Assembly: GCF_003813775.1 (NCBI RefSeq) | Contig: NZ_RPDH01000002.1 | Coordinates: forward strand, 2,593,542-2,657,541 | Length of the DNA stretch: 64,000 nt | Origin: Chitinophaga lutea | GTDB taxonomy: Bacteria > Bacteroidota > Bacteroidia > Chitinophagales > Chitinophagaceae | Direction: 5' to 3' | In this document: positions 26,634 through 36,563 of the stretch, piece after piece | Numbering within the stretch: position 1 is the stretch's first letter | Layout: every line of letters begins with the position of its first letter | The notes under the pieces: model-generated | The model's input: the letters and a program-made list of their open reading frames with translations, nothing else | What the model was told of the DNA's origin: nothing | Database searches by the model: none | Position numbers and translations under genes: made by a program

Positions 26634-27599
26634 ATGGAGGAAATTAAACAACTGATCGGGAAGGAATTACAGGATTTCGAAGGAAAGTTTGCGGATGCAG
26701 TGAAGAGCAATGTTCCTCTGCTGGACCGGATTATGCACTATATCGTAAAACGGAAAGGCAAGCAGATCAGGCCCATGTTCGTTATTCTTTCAGCCCGCCT
26801 TTTCAGCCCGGAAATTAACGAAACCACCTACCGCGCCGCCGCTCTCGTAGAGCTGCTGCATACCGCCACGCTGGTGCACGACGATGTGGTGGACGATTCC
26901 CTGGAACGCCGTGGCTTTTTTTCCGTCAATGCCCTCTGGAAAAATAAAATAGCCGTACTGGTGGGCGACTACCTGCTCACGAAAGGACTGCTGTTATCAT
27001 TGAACAACAAGGACTTCCGCAGCCTCGAAATCCTGACTACAGCTGTTAAGGAGATGAGTGAAGGGGAACTGCTCCAGCTCGAAAAAACCCGTAAACTGGA
27101 TATTAAAGAAGACATATACTTCGAAATCATCCGCCGTAAAACGGCCTCCCTCCTCGCTTCCGCCTGCGCCGCCGGCTCCTGGAGCACGACGGAAAACGAT
27201 GATACCGTCGAACAAATGCGCCTCTTCGGCGAAAAAGTCGGAATTGCCTTCCAGATCAAAGATGATTTATTCGATTACGGCTCCGCCAATGTGGGAAAAC
27301 CAACAGGCAACGACATCCGGGAAAAGAAAATGACGCTCCCGCTGATTTACACCCTCCAGCATTGCCCCCCGGATCAGAAGAGATATATTATTAATATCGT
27401 CAAAAACCATAACACCGATAAAGACAAGGTCAACGAAGTGATCTCCCTGGTACGGGAAAGCGGCGGCATCGACTATACCCGGCAAAAAATGCTGGAATAC
27501 CGTGATGAAGCCCTCGAAATCCTCCACAGGCTCCCGGAAGGCTCTATCCGCAACGGGCTGGAATCACTGGTTCGTTATACGACCGACCGTAAATTTTAG
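26634..27599 (+). CDS. Polyprenyl diphosphate synthase
   Basis: This trans-prenyltransferase condenses isopentenyl diphosphate onto an allylic primer to make a long prenyl chain, probably the side chain of menaquinone. The start at 26634 (321 residues) begins MEEIKQLIGKELQDFE; the frame runs 15 residues further up but with no family features. The first Asp-rich motif is VHDDVVDDSLERRG (about residue 80-93) and the second is FQIKDDLFDYG (about 208-218), with KTASLLASACAAG between. The product length cannot be read from sequence; octaprenyl- or heptaprenyl-type synthases are the closest match. Confidence 0.9.
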   Translation: MEEIKQLIGKELQDFEGKFADAVKSNVPLLDRIMHYIVKRKGKQIRPMFVILSARLFSPEINETTYRAAALVELLHTATLVHDDVVDDSLERRGFFSVNALWKNKIAVLVGDYLLTKGLLLSLNNKDFRSLEILTTAVKEMSEGELLQLEKTRKLDIKEDIYFEIIRRKTASLLASACAAGSWSTTENDDTVEQMRLFGEKVGIAFQIKDDLFDYGSANVGKPTGNDIREKKMTLPLIYTLQHCPPDQKRYIINIVKNHNTDKDKVNEVISLVRESGGIDYTRQKMLEYRDEALEILHRLPEGSIRNGLESLVRYTTDRKF

Positions 27600-27729
27600 C
27601 CGTTTCCTGTCATTTTCCCGGTTTTAGCGAAACATCCCTGCCCGTTGCAGCGATTATACGCTAATGATCCTTATATTACAGTAGACTTGATTGAACACCG
27701 GAAGCAATTCCCGTAAGCTAATTTTTTTC

Positions 27730-29433
27730 ATGCAGAAACGCTGGACAGTAAAGAAATATCAACCAAAAGAGGAACAACAGCTGCAGGCCGCTTTGAAAAT
27801 ACATCCCCTGCTTTGCAGATTGCTGGTACAACGAGGGATCACAAAGTATGATGAAGCCAAGCACTTTTTCCGGCCGCAGCTCAGCGATCTTCACGATCCC
27901 TGGAGCATGAAAGACATGGATAAAGCCATCCACCGCCTCGAAGATGCTTTTTTCAGAAGAGAGAAAATCCTCGTATACGGGGATTACGACGTGGACGGTA
28001 CAACAGCCGTAGCCACCGTGTACGGCTTCCTCCAAACCATTTATGACAATATCGAATTTTATATCCCGCACCGCAGCCGCGAAGGATACGGTATTTCGCT
28101 GCAGGGCATCGAATACGCCCGGGAAAACGACTTTTCACTGGTGATCGCACTCGACTGCGGCATCAAATCCATCGAATACATTGCCTACGCCCGCTCGCTG
28201 GGCATCGATTTTATTATCTGCGACCACCACCTTCCGGATGCGGAAGTGCCGGACGCCGTGGCCATCCTCAACCCGAAACAGGCCGACTGTCCCTATCCCT
28301 ACAAGGAACTAAGCGGCTGCGGCATCGGTTTTAAACTGATCAGCGCCCTCGCCCAGCAGAAAAACATCCCCATGGAAGAGGTGTACCGCTACCTCGACCT
28401 GGTGGCGACCAGTATCGCCGCCGACATTGTGCCCATCACAGGCGAAAACCGCATACTGGCGTTCCACGGCATCCACCAGGTAAACGAGGCGCCCAATGCC
28501 GGCATCCGGGCACTCATCGACCTGAGTAAACTGAAAGAGAAACTGACCACGTCCAACCTCGTGTTTGTGATTGCCCCCAGGGTCAATGCGGCCGGCCGGA
28601 TGGACGATGCCCGCAAAGCAGTGAACCTCTTCATCGAAAAAGATTACGATAAAGCCTATTCCATCGCGGAAGTGCTGCATGGCGATAACCAGGAAAGGAA
28701 AGGGGTAGACATGAATATTACGCAGGAAGCCGTGAGCATCATTCAAAACGATGTGGCCCTGCACAGCCGTAAATCTACCGTACTGTTCCAGCCTCACTGG
28801 CACAAGGGTGTGGTGGGCATCGTAGCCTCCCGGCTGATCGACAAATATTATTACCGCCCCACCATTATTCTCACGCAAAGCAATGATAAAGTGGCCGGCT
28901 CCGCCCGTTCCGTATCCGGCTTTAACGTATATGAGGCTATTCATCAGTGCAAAGACCTGCTGGAAAACTATGGTGGCCACTTTTACGCGGCAGGCATGAC
29001 CCTCAAACTGGAAAATGTGGAGGCTTTCTGCAAGAAATTCGAAGAGGTGGTGGCGTCTACCATCCAGCCCGATATGCTGATCCCGGAGATCGTGATCGAT
29101 ACGGAAATCAGCCTGTCTGACCTGACTCCCTCATTTTACAATATCATGCGACAGTTTGAGCCGCTCGGCCCGGAAAACCTGCGTCCGGTGTTCCTGGCCA
29201 GAAACCTCACCGATACCGGCTATTCCAGGATTGTAAAAGAAGAGCATCTGAAATTGTCCGTCAAACAGGCGAACGGGCCCTCTTTTTCAGGTATCGGATT
29301 TTTTATGGCCGATAAATTTGATATCGTAACCAGCAAAAAACCGTTCGACATGGTGTTCACACTGGAGGAAAATGAATGGAACGGAAATACTAGCCTGCAA
29401 CTGAAGGCGATCGATATTCTTCCGTCGCGCTAA
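27730..29433 (+). CDS. recJ: Single-stranded-DNA-specific exonuclease RecJ
   Basis: RecJ degrades single-stranded DNA 5' to 3' in recombination and mismatch repair. The start at 27730 (567 residues) begins MQKRWTVKKYQPKEEQ, normal for the family; 13 residues upstream in frame are not family-like. The DHH domain has GDYDVDGTTAVA at about residues 83-94, LDCGIKSIEY, CDHHLPD near 163-169 and the PRVNAAGRMDDA motif. The DHHA1 domain has HKGVVGIVASRL and the GGHFYAAGMTL segment. Length is typical. It is 130 nt after the prenyl synthase gene. Confidence 0.95.
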   Translation: MQKRWTVKKYQPKEEQQLQAALKIHPLLCRLLVQRGITKYDEAKHFFRPQLSDLHDPWSMKDMDKAIHRLEDAFFRREKILVYGDYDVDGTTAVATVYGFLQTIYDNIEFYIPHRSREGYGISLQGIEYARENDFSLVIALDCGIKSIEYIAYARSLGIDFIICDHHLPDAEVPDAVAILNPKQADCPYPYKELSGCGIGFKLISALAQQKNIPMEEVYRYLDLVATSIAADIVPITGENRILAFHGIHQVNEAPNAGIRALIDLSKLKEKLTTSNLVFVIAPRVNAAGRMDDARKAVNLFIEKDYDKAYSIAEVLHGDNQERKGVDMNITQEAVSIIQNDVALHSRKSTVLFQPHWHKGVVGIVASRLIDKYYYRPTIILTQSNDKVAGSARSVSGFNVYEAIHQCKDLLENYGGHFYAAGMTLKLENVEAFCKKFEEVVASTIQPDMLIPEIVIDTEISLSDLTPSFYNIMRQFEPLGPENLRPVFLARNLTDTGYSRIVKEEHLKLSVKQANGPSFSGIGFFMADKFDIVTSKKPFDMVFTLEENEWNGNTSLQLKAIDILPSR

Positions 29434-29799
29434 ACACCGCAGCTTTCTCCTGCGCAACCATTGGCTGCCCCTGTGAACAGGCTGATGCGACGCGGCCGTG
29501 TCATAAAAAAGGTTTACAAACAACTCAACCACTACCCGGATTTTCCGCCTAAAGGCGTCAACCCGGGCCAGGATACGATTGTTCGACTATTTGACAATCA
29601 ATATTTTAGGAAACCTCCACCGAAGCTTCTCCGTAGCTGAAGCATAGATGGAGCGTACATGAAGCATAGATGGAGCGTAGATGAAGCGTAGATACCCTCA
29701 GTTTACAAGAATGAGCAGACCCGGGAAGCCAACCTGACGAGAATAGCAATAAGCTTGTTCTTGATTTAAACAAGCCTGAACGCCGAACATCAAGCCGTG
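29434..29799. other. Intergenic region after recJ with a possible small frame
   Basis: This 366-nt gap lies between convergent recJ and the esterase gene. It holds the 11-bp repeat listed separately. A frame from a GTG at 29473 (or ATG at 29485) to the TGA at 29638-29640 encodes 51-55 basic residues with NHYPDFPPKG and DTIVRLFDNQYF; I do not recognise it and cannot show it is expressed. A short hairpin, GCTTGTT (29753-29759) with AACAAGC (29769-29775), could end transcription of the esterase gene. Confidence 0.5.
29639..29693. repeat. Tandem repeat: five copies of an 11-bp unit
   Basis: Five units in a row follow the pattern GRAGCRTASAT (R is A or G, S is C or G), with GAAGC and GGAGC forms alternating so that a 22-bp super-unit is also seen. 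It begins within the stop codon of the small frame at 29473. No gene crosses it. Confidence 0.9.
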
Positions 29800-30621
29800 C
29801 TATTTCCTCGTTTGCTGGTTCAGCCAGGTGTACAATGCGGGGTCGTTATATGCCTTCGTCCAGGCATCGTGCCCGCCGGTGGGATTTTCCGTGTATTTAA
29901 TGAGTGTTCCGCCGCAATCTTTCACAGCTTTCACCATTTCCCGGCTTTGGTTGACGTTGACAGTGGGATCATCGGCATTGTGAAACGCCCATACCGGCAA
30001 ATTCTTCAACGCGCAGGCTTTGGAAACGGCACCACCGCCGCAGATGGGCACGGCCGCTGCAAATTTCCCCGGTGCGCTGGAAGCCCAGTCCCAGGTGCCG
30101 TAGCCTCCCATGCTCAGCCCCGTGATATAAATCCGGTTGGTGTCCACATTATACAGCTTCACTACATCCGCATACACGGCCTCCAGACCCTGCACGTCCC
30201 ACCACTGGTTATCTTTACATTGCGGCGATACCACGATATACGGGAAATTGAGGTTACGGGAGGCTATCGCCGCCAATCCTTCGTTTTTAACCTTGTTCAG
30301 GTCGCTGCCCCGGCCGCCAACACCATGCAGGAAAATAATCACGGGCCAGCGGGTCGTTTTTTTCTCATTGTACGTGGCCGGAATCTGCAGCAGGTAATCC
30401 GTGACGCTCTTAGGGCTCGTCACTTTCCTGAATGAAATACCGGTTTGTTGCGGTTTGAAGTTACTGGTATCCACTGTTTCAGGTGGATTGGTATTGGAGC
30501 CTCCCGGGTTCTGCGGCGCCGGTTCTGCCACTCCTCCCTGTTTGGAACAGGCCACCGTAGCCAGCAGCGCAAAGCCCAACATGGCCATCACACTTGTCTT
30601 GCAGCTGAAGTTTTTCGTCAT
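29800..30621 (-). CDS. Lipoprotein alpha/beta-hydrolase (esterase/depolymerase-like)
   Basis: The product begins with a lipoprotein signal whose lipobox is TVAC (Cys25 from the ATG at 30621; another ATG at 30648 would lengthen the signal). A Pro/Asn-rich spacer follows, then an alpha/beta-hydrolase domain. It has the oxyanion segment VIIFLHGVGGRGSD, the nucleophile elbow GLSMGGYG with Ser170, then HNADDPTVN as the acid region and GGHDAW as the histidine region. This layout resembles the secreted polyhydroxybutyrate depolymerase and feruloyl esterase-like group (LpqC type). The substrate is unknown; location is expected at the outer membrane. Confidence 0.82.
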   Translation of the reverse strand: MTKNFSCKTSVMAMLGFALLATVACSKQGGVAEPAPQNPGGSNTNPPETVDTSNFKPQQTGISFRKVTSPKSVTDYLLQIPATYNEKKTTRWPVIIFLHGVGGRGSDLNKVKNEGLAAIASRNLNFPYIVVSPQCKDNQWWDVQGLEAVYADVVKLYNVDTNRIYITGLSMGGYGTWDWASSAPGKFAAAVPICGGGAVSKACALKNLPVWAFHNADDPTVNVNQSREMVKAVKDCGGTLIKYTENPTGGHDAWTKAYNDPALYTWLNQQTRK

Positions 30622-30689
30622 CAGGAATTGCTTGATATGGTTATGCATGACTGGTTTTTCTGAGCTGCAGCAAGTGCAATTGTTATACC

Positions 30690-30729
30690 AAAAAAGAAGC
30701 CGGCAGGGGCTAAAAACCGCTGCCAGCTT
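30690..30729 (-). terminator. Intrinsic terminator after htpG
   Basis: On the minus strand the arms AAGCTGGCAG and CTGCCGGCTT pair (with a G-U) around a short loop and are followed by CTTTTTT. It lies 50 nt beyond the htpG stop. Confidence 0.85.
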
Positions 30730-30778
30730 ACATAAATTAATAATTCATCAGGAATCGTCATATACAATTTCCTTACGC

Positions 30779-32605
30779 TTATTCTGTTCCCATCAGCTCC
30801 ACGCTTCTCTGCACAAACGCCGTCAGGTCGGCCCCTGTCAATAAATTTTGGGAGAGCAGCGCCAGGTCGGCCAGGTTGCGCACCTGCTTCTGCTGACGGT
30901 CACCGTTCCCTTCTTTGAGGATTTGCTGATAAATGGGATGATTGGCATTCACCGTCATGGTGATTTCATCGGGCATACCCGCAGCCCAGCTGCTCATGGA
31001 ACCTCCCATGGCCGCCATATCTTTCATGCGCCGCATGAATTCGGAACGGGTAACGATCACCGGCTGCTCGGCCGTGTTGAGGCCCTTCAGCTCCACCTTG
31101 ATATTGGGCTGCGGCAGTTGCTGACCGAACAGGTCTTTCAGCTTGCCTTCCTGCTCTTCGCTCAACACGCTCTGTGTTTGCGCCTCGTTGTTGATCAGGT
31201 TGTCGGCAATGTCGGCATCCACGCGGGTGAACTGTACGTTTTCCCACTTCATTTCCATCTGGTTGATGAAACCGGCATCCACCAGCGTATCGAGCTTCAC
31301 TACCTTATACCCCTTGGCCTGCGCGGCTTTGATATAACTATCCTGCTGCACCGTATTGGTGGCGTACAGTATCACCAGTTTGTTTTCTTTATTTGTTTGC
31401 AGCGCGGCGGCGGTAGTGCGGTATTCTTCGAGCGTATAATACTCCGTTCCGCTCACATCGCCCATGATATGGAACTTGTTGGCTTTATCGAGGAATTTGT
31501 CTTCCGTCATCATCCCGTACTTCACGAACAGGCCGATGTGTTCCCATTTTTCTTCGAAGGCTTTCCGGTCGGTGCGGAACATTTCATCCAGCTTGTCGGC
31601 CACCTTTTTAGTGATGTGGGCATTGATCTTTTTCACATTGGGATCGCCCTGTAAATAGCTGCGGCTTACGTTCAGCGGGATGTCCGGTGAATCGATCACG
31701 CCATGCAGCAGCATCAGGAATTCGGGCACGATGTTTTTTACTTCATCGGTCACAAATACCTGGTTGCTGTAAAGATTGATCTTGTCTTTCTGTATCTCGT
31801 ACGATTTGGTGATTTTCGGGAAATACAAAATGCCCGTGAGGTTAAACGGATAGTCCACGTTCAGGTGAATCCAGAACAGCGGCGCCTCCGCGAAGGGATA
31901 CAATTCTTTATAAAAGTTCTCGTAATCTTCCTTGCTCAGTTCGCTGGGCTTTTTAACCCACGCCGGTGTGGTGTTGTTGATCTGCTGATCCTGGAATTTG
32001 ATGGGAACCGGCAGGAAGCGGCAGAATTTTTCGAGGATGGTGCGGATGCGGTGTTCATCAAGGAATTCTTCGCTTTCCTCGTTGATATGCAGCACGATGT
32101 TGGTGCCGCGGCTTGTTTTCTCCGTTTCTTCAAGCTGGTATTCAGGGCTGCCGTCGCATTCCCAGCGAACGGCCTGTGTGTCAGGCCGCCAGGATTTAGT
32201 GAAAATTTCCACCTGGCCGCTCACCATGAACGATGAATAAAAGCCCAGCCCGAAATGGCCAATGATGTTGGCGCCGTTTTCCTGGCCCTTGTATTTTTTC
32301 ACGAATTCCTCCGCACCGGAAAACGCTACCTGGTTGATGTATTTGTCTACTTCCTCCGCCGTCATGCCCACCCCCTGGTCTGCAATCGTGATGGTCTTTT
32401 TTTCTTTGTCGAGGGTTACCGTAATATCCAGGCTGCCCAGCTCTCCTTTGAATTCACCGACGCTGGCAAGGGTTTTCAGTTTCTGCGTGGCATCCACGGC
32501 GTTGCTCACCAGCTCGCGCAGGAAAATGTCGTGGTCCGAATAAAGGAATTTTTTAATGATGGGGAAGATGTTCTCTGTTTGTACACGTATGGCACCTTTC
32601 TGCAT
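30779..32605 (-). CDS. htpG: Molecular chaperone HtpG (Hsp90 family)
   Basis: HtpG is the bacterial Hsp90, an ATP-driven chaperone dimer in the cytoplasm. The start at 32605 (608 residues) begins MQKGAIRVQTENIFPIIKKF; the frame extends nine residues further but these are not family-like. The GHKL ATPase domain has ELVSNAVDATQKL, TIADQGVGMTAEEV and IIGHFGLGFYSSFMV. The middle domain has YFPKI and the GVIDSPDIPLNVSRSYLQ motif with the catalytic Arg. The C-terminal dimerisation part ends near GTE. The gene is monocistronic with its own terminator. Confidence 0.96.
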   Translation of the reverse strand: MQKGAIRVQTENIFPIIKKFLYSDHDIFLRELVSNAVDATQKLKTLASVGEFKGELGSLDITVTLDKEKKTITIADQGVGMTAEEVDKYINQVAFSGAEEFVKKYKGQENGANIIGHFGLGFYSSFMVSGQVEIFTKSWRPDTQAVRWECDGSPEYQLEETEKTSRGTNIVLHINEESEEFLDEHRIRTILEKFCRFLPVPIKFQDQQINNTTPAWVKKPSELSKEDYENFYKELYPFAEAPLFWIHLNVDYPFNLTGILYFPKITKSYEIQKDKINLYSNQVFVTDEVKNIVPEFLMLLHGVIDSPDIPLNVSRSYLQGDPNVKKINAHITKKVADKLDEMFRTDRKAFEEKWEHIGLFVKYGMMTEDKFLDKANKFHIMGDVSGTEYYTLEEYRTTAAALQTNKENKLVILYATNTVQQDSYIKAAQAKGYKVVKLDTLVDAGFINQMEMKWENVQFTRVDADIADNLINNEAQTQSVLSEEQEGKLKDLFGQQLPQPNIKVELKGLNTAEQPVIVTRSEFMRRMKDMAAMGGSMSSWAAGMPDEITMTVNANHPIYQQILKEGNGDRQQKQVRNLADLALLSQNLLTGADLTAFVQRSVELMGTE

Positions 32606-32793
32606 ATTATTTGAGTTTTTAACGGGAAACATTTGTCAAAGGCTGTGCCACGGCTCTTCCGGCTGACAAGATGACCGTGTCCGCGATATTAACAAAAACA
32701 TCATTATCAATTGCATGCCGGATAACGGAACTGGCGTAAATTAGGGTAATAAAAAAATCACCCCCAAGTCACCCCTAAAAAATCATCATTCTT

Positions 32794-35700
32794 ATGATCA
32801 AACCTTTACTCCTGGCACTTTTACTGGCCCCCATACTGGTGTTTTCCCAGGCTACGAATCCTGCTCCGCAGGGCCTTCCCTATTTCCAGGACTTTTCAGG
32901 CCTGGCCCACAGCGCCATGGTTTTCCCCGCGGGCTGGCAGGGATGGACACTGAGCGGTGCGCCGGGCGGCAGTTTCAACACAGCCCCGGCGGCAACGGAC
33001 AAGGCATTGACGCCCAACAGCAGCGCCTCCAGCACCGCCAATGGCGTGCATAATTATAACGGTAAAATCGGGTTCCTCAACAGCGGTTCGGTGGATAACG
33101 CCGTGGTGCTGAGCGTCAACACCTCGGGCAACACCGGCGTGAAAGTGGGATTTTTGGTGATGACGCTGCGAAACCCTTACGACGGCGCGAGCAACACGCG
33201 GGTGAATGAAGCCGTGCTGCAATACCGCACCAATGTCACCGGCGCCTTTACCAGCCTGCCTGCCACCCTGTACCAGAATAACGCGGTGCAGCAGACCGGC
33301 TCCGGCATCACTCTCCCGCAAAACCCGGTGTACCACGAAGTGCTGCTGCCGGCGGAGTGTGAAAACCAGCCGGTAGTACAGCTGCGCTGGGTCAACCGCC
33401 AGATCAGCGGCGCGGGCTCACGGCCTTCCTTTGCTATTGACAGCGTTACCGTGGCGGGCGTGAGCGGCGACGTCACACCGCCGCAGATCAGCAGCCTTAA
33501 TCCAGCAAACGGCGCCACCAATGTGCAGCCGGGCATTCCGCTGGTGATCAATTTCAACGAAAACATTAAAAAGAATACCGGCACGGTAAGCGTCCACAAC
33601 CGTACCCAGGGCACCATACAGGTAATCGACATCCTTTCCCCCGCCGTAACGGTGGCTGGCAACAGCCTCCGCATTGCCGCCGGCACACGGGGCAACCGGG
33701 AATATTACGTAACCCTCGACAGTAATGCCATCCAGGATTCCAACGGCAACGCCTTTGCGGGTATTGCCGACAGCACTGTATGGCGCTTTAGCACCGGCCC
33801 GCAGCTGCTCGGCTTTGACTTTACCACCTGCACCGGCAGCCTCCCGGATGGTTTTACCCAATACAGCGTGACCGGCGCCCAAACCTGGGCCTGTACAACG
33901 TTCGGCCAAACGGGGCCCGGCGTACAGATCAACGGCTTTGCTTCCGGGGCGCGGGAAAATGAAGACTGGCTGATATCACCCGTATTCGACTTCAGCGCGT
34001 TCGATTTCCCCCTGCTTTCCTTTGCCAGCCGCAGCGCATTCGCCGGCCCGGCACTGGAGCTGCGGATTTCCACCAACTACAGTGGCAGCGGAGATCCGCG
34101 GGCCGCTACGTGGACGACCATCAACGGCGGTTTCCCCGAAACCGCGTCGGACGTCTGGAAAACCTCTTCCAGTATCAATCTCGCTGATTTCAAAGGCACC
34201 GATGTTTACATTGCCTGGGTGTACACTTCGTCACCCACCCTGCAGGCCAGCCGGTGGACGCTCGACGATGTGCTCCTCACCAACTCCCCCACCCCGCCAC
34301 CGCCCACGGTAACCACCGCTCCGCAACTGCTTGATTTCGATTACGTGAAAGCCGGCAATAAATCCGCCCCGCAGTCCTTTACCTTCTGGGGCAACGATCT
34401 CACCGGGCCCCTCCAGGTAACCGCCCCGGCGGGTTTTGAAATCTCGAACGACCAGGTGCAGTATTTCCCCACGCTGACTTACAATACCACCGGTCCGGTG
34501 ACCGTATGGGCCCGGTTCGCACCTACGGCAGCCGATCAAAATTACCGTGCCGCCATCAGCTTCAGCTCACCCGGTCTGAACGTGCAACAGGTAACGCTCG
34601 CCGGCACTTCGCTGCGCACGCTGAAAGTGGTGAACTGGAACATGGAATGGTTCGGGCATCTGCAGTTCGGCCCCACCGACGAGGCACTGCAACAGGCCAA
34701 CGCCTTGAAAGTGTTCAGGCATGCGGACGCCGACCTGTACGCCCTCAGCGAAGTGGTGGACACCATCCGCCTGAAGGCCTTGGTAGATTCACTCCCCGGC
34801 TACCGGTACACCGTTTCCGATTTCGGGTCGCGGGTAGATAGCCTGACGGCTCCCAAATACGACAGCGCCCAGAAACTGGCCTTTGTATACCGCGATTCGC
34901 TGGTGAAGAGCGTGCGCACATACGGCGTGCTCCGGAAAGGCGGCAGCCCGGTGGCGTACAACAACTGGTCGTCCGGCCGCTTCCCCTACCTGCTGGAGGC
35001 CGACGTGAACCTCAATAACGATACCGCCCGCATTCATTTCATCGTGATACACGCCAAAGCCAATACGGGCGACGCGGCAGACAAGATAGAAAGCTGGCAT
35101 CGCCGGAAGGATGGGGCCAAAGAGTTAAAAGATACGCTGGACGTGCACTTCCCGTATAAGAACGTGCTCGTGCTCGGGGACTTTAACGACGACTTCGACC
35201 GGACCATCACCACGGAAATGCCGGATACCACTACCTCGTATATCGACTTCAAGCTTGATACGGTGAACTATACGCCGTTTACTTATCCCCTCAGCCTGGC
35301 GCGGCAACGGTCTACCGCCTCCTTCGCCGATATGATCGACCATGCCATGGGCACCAACGAAATGCAGTATGCTTACGTGCCGCAATCTGCCAAAGTGCTG
35401 CGGAGCGTGGAAAGCATCGTGCCCTCATATGCCACCCGCACCTCCGACCACTTCCCCGTCGCCACACGCTATGATGTGCGGGTACTGGCCCACCCGGTGG
35501 TGATCAGCCATTTTTCCGCACGGCCTGAAAACGGCGGGGTGGAACTAAACTGGCAAACGGAGCGGGAAATCAATAACGACCGGTTTGTGGTGGAAAGAAG
35601 CCGTAACCGGCGCCACTTTACACCTACAGACACGGTGCCTGCCGTGGCGCCGAACGGCGGGGGCGCTGCTTACCTGAGCCAGGACGATACGGTGCTGCCC

Positions 35701-36042
35701 GGCCAATGGCATTACCGGCTGAAACAGGTAAGTAAAGACGGGACCGTACGGTACAGCTCCGTGCAAAGTGTGCTGGTATTGGGCCGCGAGGCCTGGTTCC
35801 GCCTGCTGTGCTTTATGCTGGGCCGCCAGCTGTACATTTACCTCGATGCCCCGAATCACGGACCTGCCACCCTTCAATTAGTTGATATGCAGGGTGTTAT
35901 CAGGTACCAGGGTCAAACGGTGTTTGCCAAGGGCCGCAATGTGAAAACGGTGGATGTGGGGCATATGCCGGCGGGCGTTTACCTGCTGAAGGTGCAGAGC
36001 GGCAACCGGGTGGAGGTAAAGAAAGTATTTGTATATCATTGA
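32794..36042 (+). CDS. Large secreted nuclease (endonuclease/exonuclease/phosphatase fold) with type IX sorting tail
   Basis: The 1082-residue protein has a signal peptide (about 1-19). Its N-terminal half holds two adhesion-like beta modules and an SbsA-type Ig domain (about 230-330, beginning TPPQISSLNPANGATNV). An endonuclease/exonuclease/phosphatase domain follows (about 609-900): NWNMEWFG, ALSEVVD, the metal site LGDFNDDF near 793-800 and SDHFPVATR near 884-892. The end (about 1010-1082) reads YLLKVQSGNRVEVKKVFVYH, the shape of a type A type IX sorting domain. It probably degrades extracellular nucleic acid at the cell surface; a phosphoesterase of other substrate is possible. Confidence 0.85.
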   Translation: MIKPLLLALLLAPILVFSQATNPAPQGLPYFQDFSGLAHSAMVFPAGWQGWTLSGAPGGSFNTAPAATDKALTPNSSASSTANGVHNYNGKIGFLNSGSVDNAVVLSVNTSGNTGVKVGFLVMTLRNPYDGASNTRVNEAVLQYRTNVTGAFTSLPATLYQNNAVQQTGSGITLPQNPVYHEVLLPAECENQPVVQLRWVNRQISGAGSRPSFAIDSVTVAGVSGDVTPPQISSLNPANGATNVQPGIPLVINFNENIKKNTGTVSVHNRTQGTIQVIDILSPAVTVAGNSLRIAAGTRGNREYYVTLDSNAIQDSNGNAFAGIADSTVWRFSTGPQLLGFDFTTCTGSLPDGFTQYSVTGAQTWACTTFGQTGPGVQINGFASGARENEDWLISPVFDFSAFDFPLLSFASRSAFAGPALELRISTNYSGSGDPRAATWTTINGGFPETASDVWKTSSSINLADFKGTDVYIAWVYTSSPTLQASRWTLDDVLLTNSPTPPPPTVTTAPQLLDFDYVKAGNKSAPQSFTFWGNDLTGPLQVTAPAGFEISNDQVQYFPTLTYNTTGPVTVWARFAPTAADQNYRAAISFSSPGLNVQQVTLAGTSLRTLKVVNWNMEWFGHLQFGPTDEALQQANALKVFRHADADLYALSEVVDTIRLKALVDSLPGYRYTVSDFGSRVDSLTAPKYDSAQKLAFVYRDSLVKSVRTYGVLRKGGSPVAYNNWSSGRFPYLLEADVNLNNDTARIHFIVIHAKANTGDAADKIESWHRRKDGAKELKDTLDVHFPYKNVLVLGDFNDDFDRTITTEMPDTTTSYIDFKLDTVNYTPFTYPLSLARQRSTASFADMIDHAMGTNEMQYAYVPQSAKVLRSVESIVPSYATRTSDHFPVATRYDVRVLAHPVVISHFSARPENGGVELNWQTEREINNDRFVVERSRNRRHFTPTDTVPAVAPNGGGAAYLSQDDTVLPGQWHYRLKQVSKDGTVRYSSVQSVLVLGREAWFRLLCFMLGRQLYIYLDAPNHGPATLQLVDMQGVIRYQGQTVFAKGRNVKTVDVGHMPAGVYLLKVQSGNRVEVKKVFVYH

Positions 36043-36062
36043 TAAACAGGACATTGAAATCA

Positions 36063-36099
36063 AACCCGGGAAACTGCTATGTTTCCCGGGTTTTTTTAT
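36063..36099 (+). terminator. Intrinsic terminator after the secreted nuclease gene
   Basis: A perfect 12-bp stem (AACCCGGGAAAC with GTTTCCCGGGTT) around TGCTAT is followed by a run of seven T. It separates the nuclease gene from the ribosomal protein operon. Confidence 0.92.
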
Positions 36100-36153
36100 C
36101 CGGAAACGGGCTTAAATTCAGGCCCATAAAGCGGATAATCTAAAAAATACCCC

Positions 36154-36161
36154 TATCTTTG
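36154..36161 (+). promoter_or_regulatory. Probable -7 element of the rpsF-rpsR-rplI promoter
   Basis: TATCTTTG matches the TAnnTTTG consensus and lies 45 nt before rpsF, directly after the preceding terminator. The matching -33 TTTG is not clear, as is often so for strong ribosomal promoters with AT-rich upstream DNA. Confidence 0.65.
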
Positions 36162-36205
36162 CACTCCGATTTTTATTTTTTATTACAAACTAACAAGGGA
36201 AAATT

Positions 36206-36559
36206 ATGTCAAACTACGAATTGATGGTGATCTTTACCCCTGTGCTTTCTGAGGAAGACTACAAAGCTGCTCAGAAAAAATTCGCTGACCTCGTTACAGA
36301 CAACGGCGGTGAATTGGTGCACGAGAATCCCTGGGGTTTAAAATCACTGGCGTACCCAATCCAGAAGAAAACCACGGGCATGTACCTGGTTCTGGAGTTC
36401 AAGGCGCCATCCGACTTCAATGAGAAGCTGAAAATTCAGCTGAACCGCGATGAAAATGTATTGCGTTACATGGTCACCAAACTGGACAAGCACGCTCAGG
36501 CGTACAATGCCAAAAAAAGAGGTACCTACGATGCTGAACCTAAACCCGTAGAAGCTTAA
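36206..36559 (+). CDS. rpsF: 30S ribosomal protein S6
   Basis: S6 binds S18 and the central domain of 16S rRNA in the small subunit. The 117-residue protein has [40 protein letters not shown] split over the first 55 residues, and the final strand [11 protein letters not shown], all normal for the family. It is first in the rpsF-rpsR-rplI operon, 4 nt before rpsR. Confidence 0.97.
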   Translation: MSNYELMVIFTPVLSEEDYKAAQKKFADLVTDNGGELVHENPWGLKSLAYPIQKKTTGMYLVLEFKAPSDFNEKLKIQLNRDENVLRYMVTKLDKHAQAYNAKKRGTYDAEPKPVEA

Positions 36560-36563
36560 AGTT

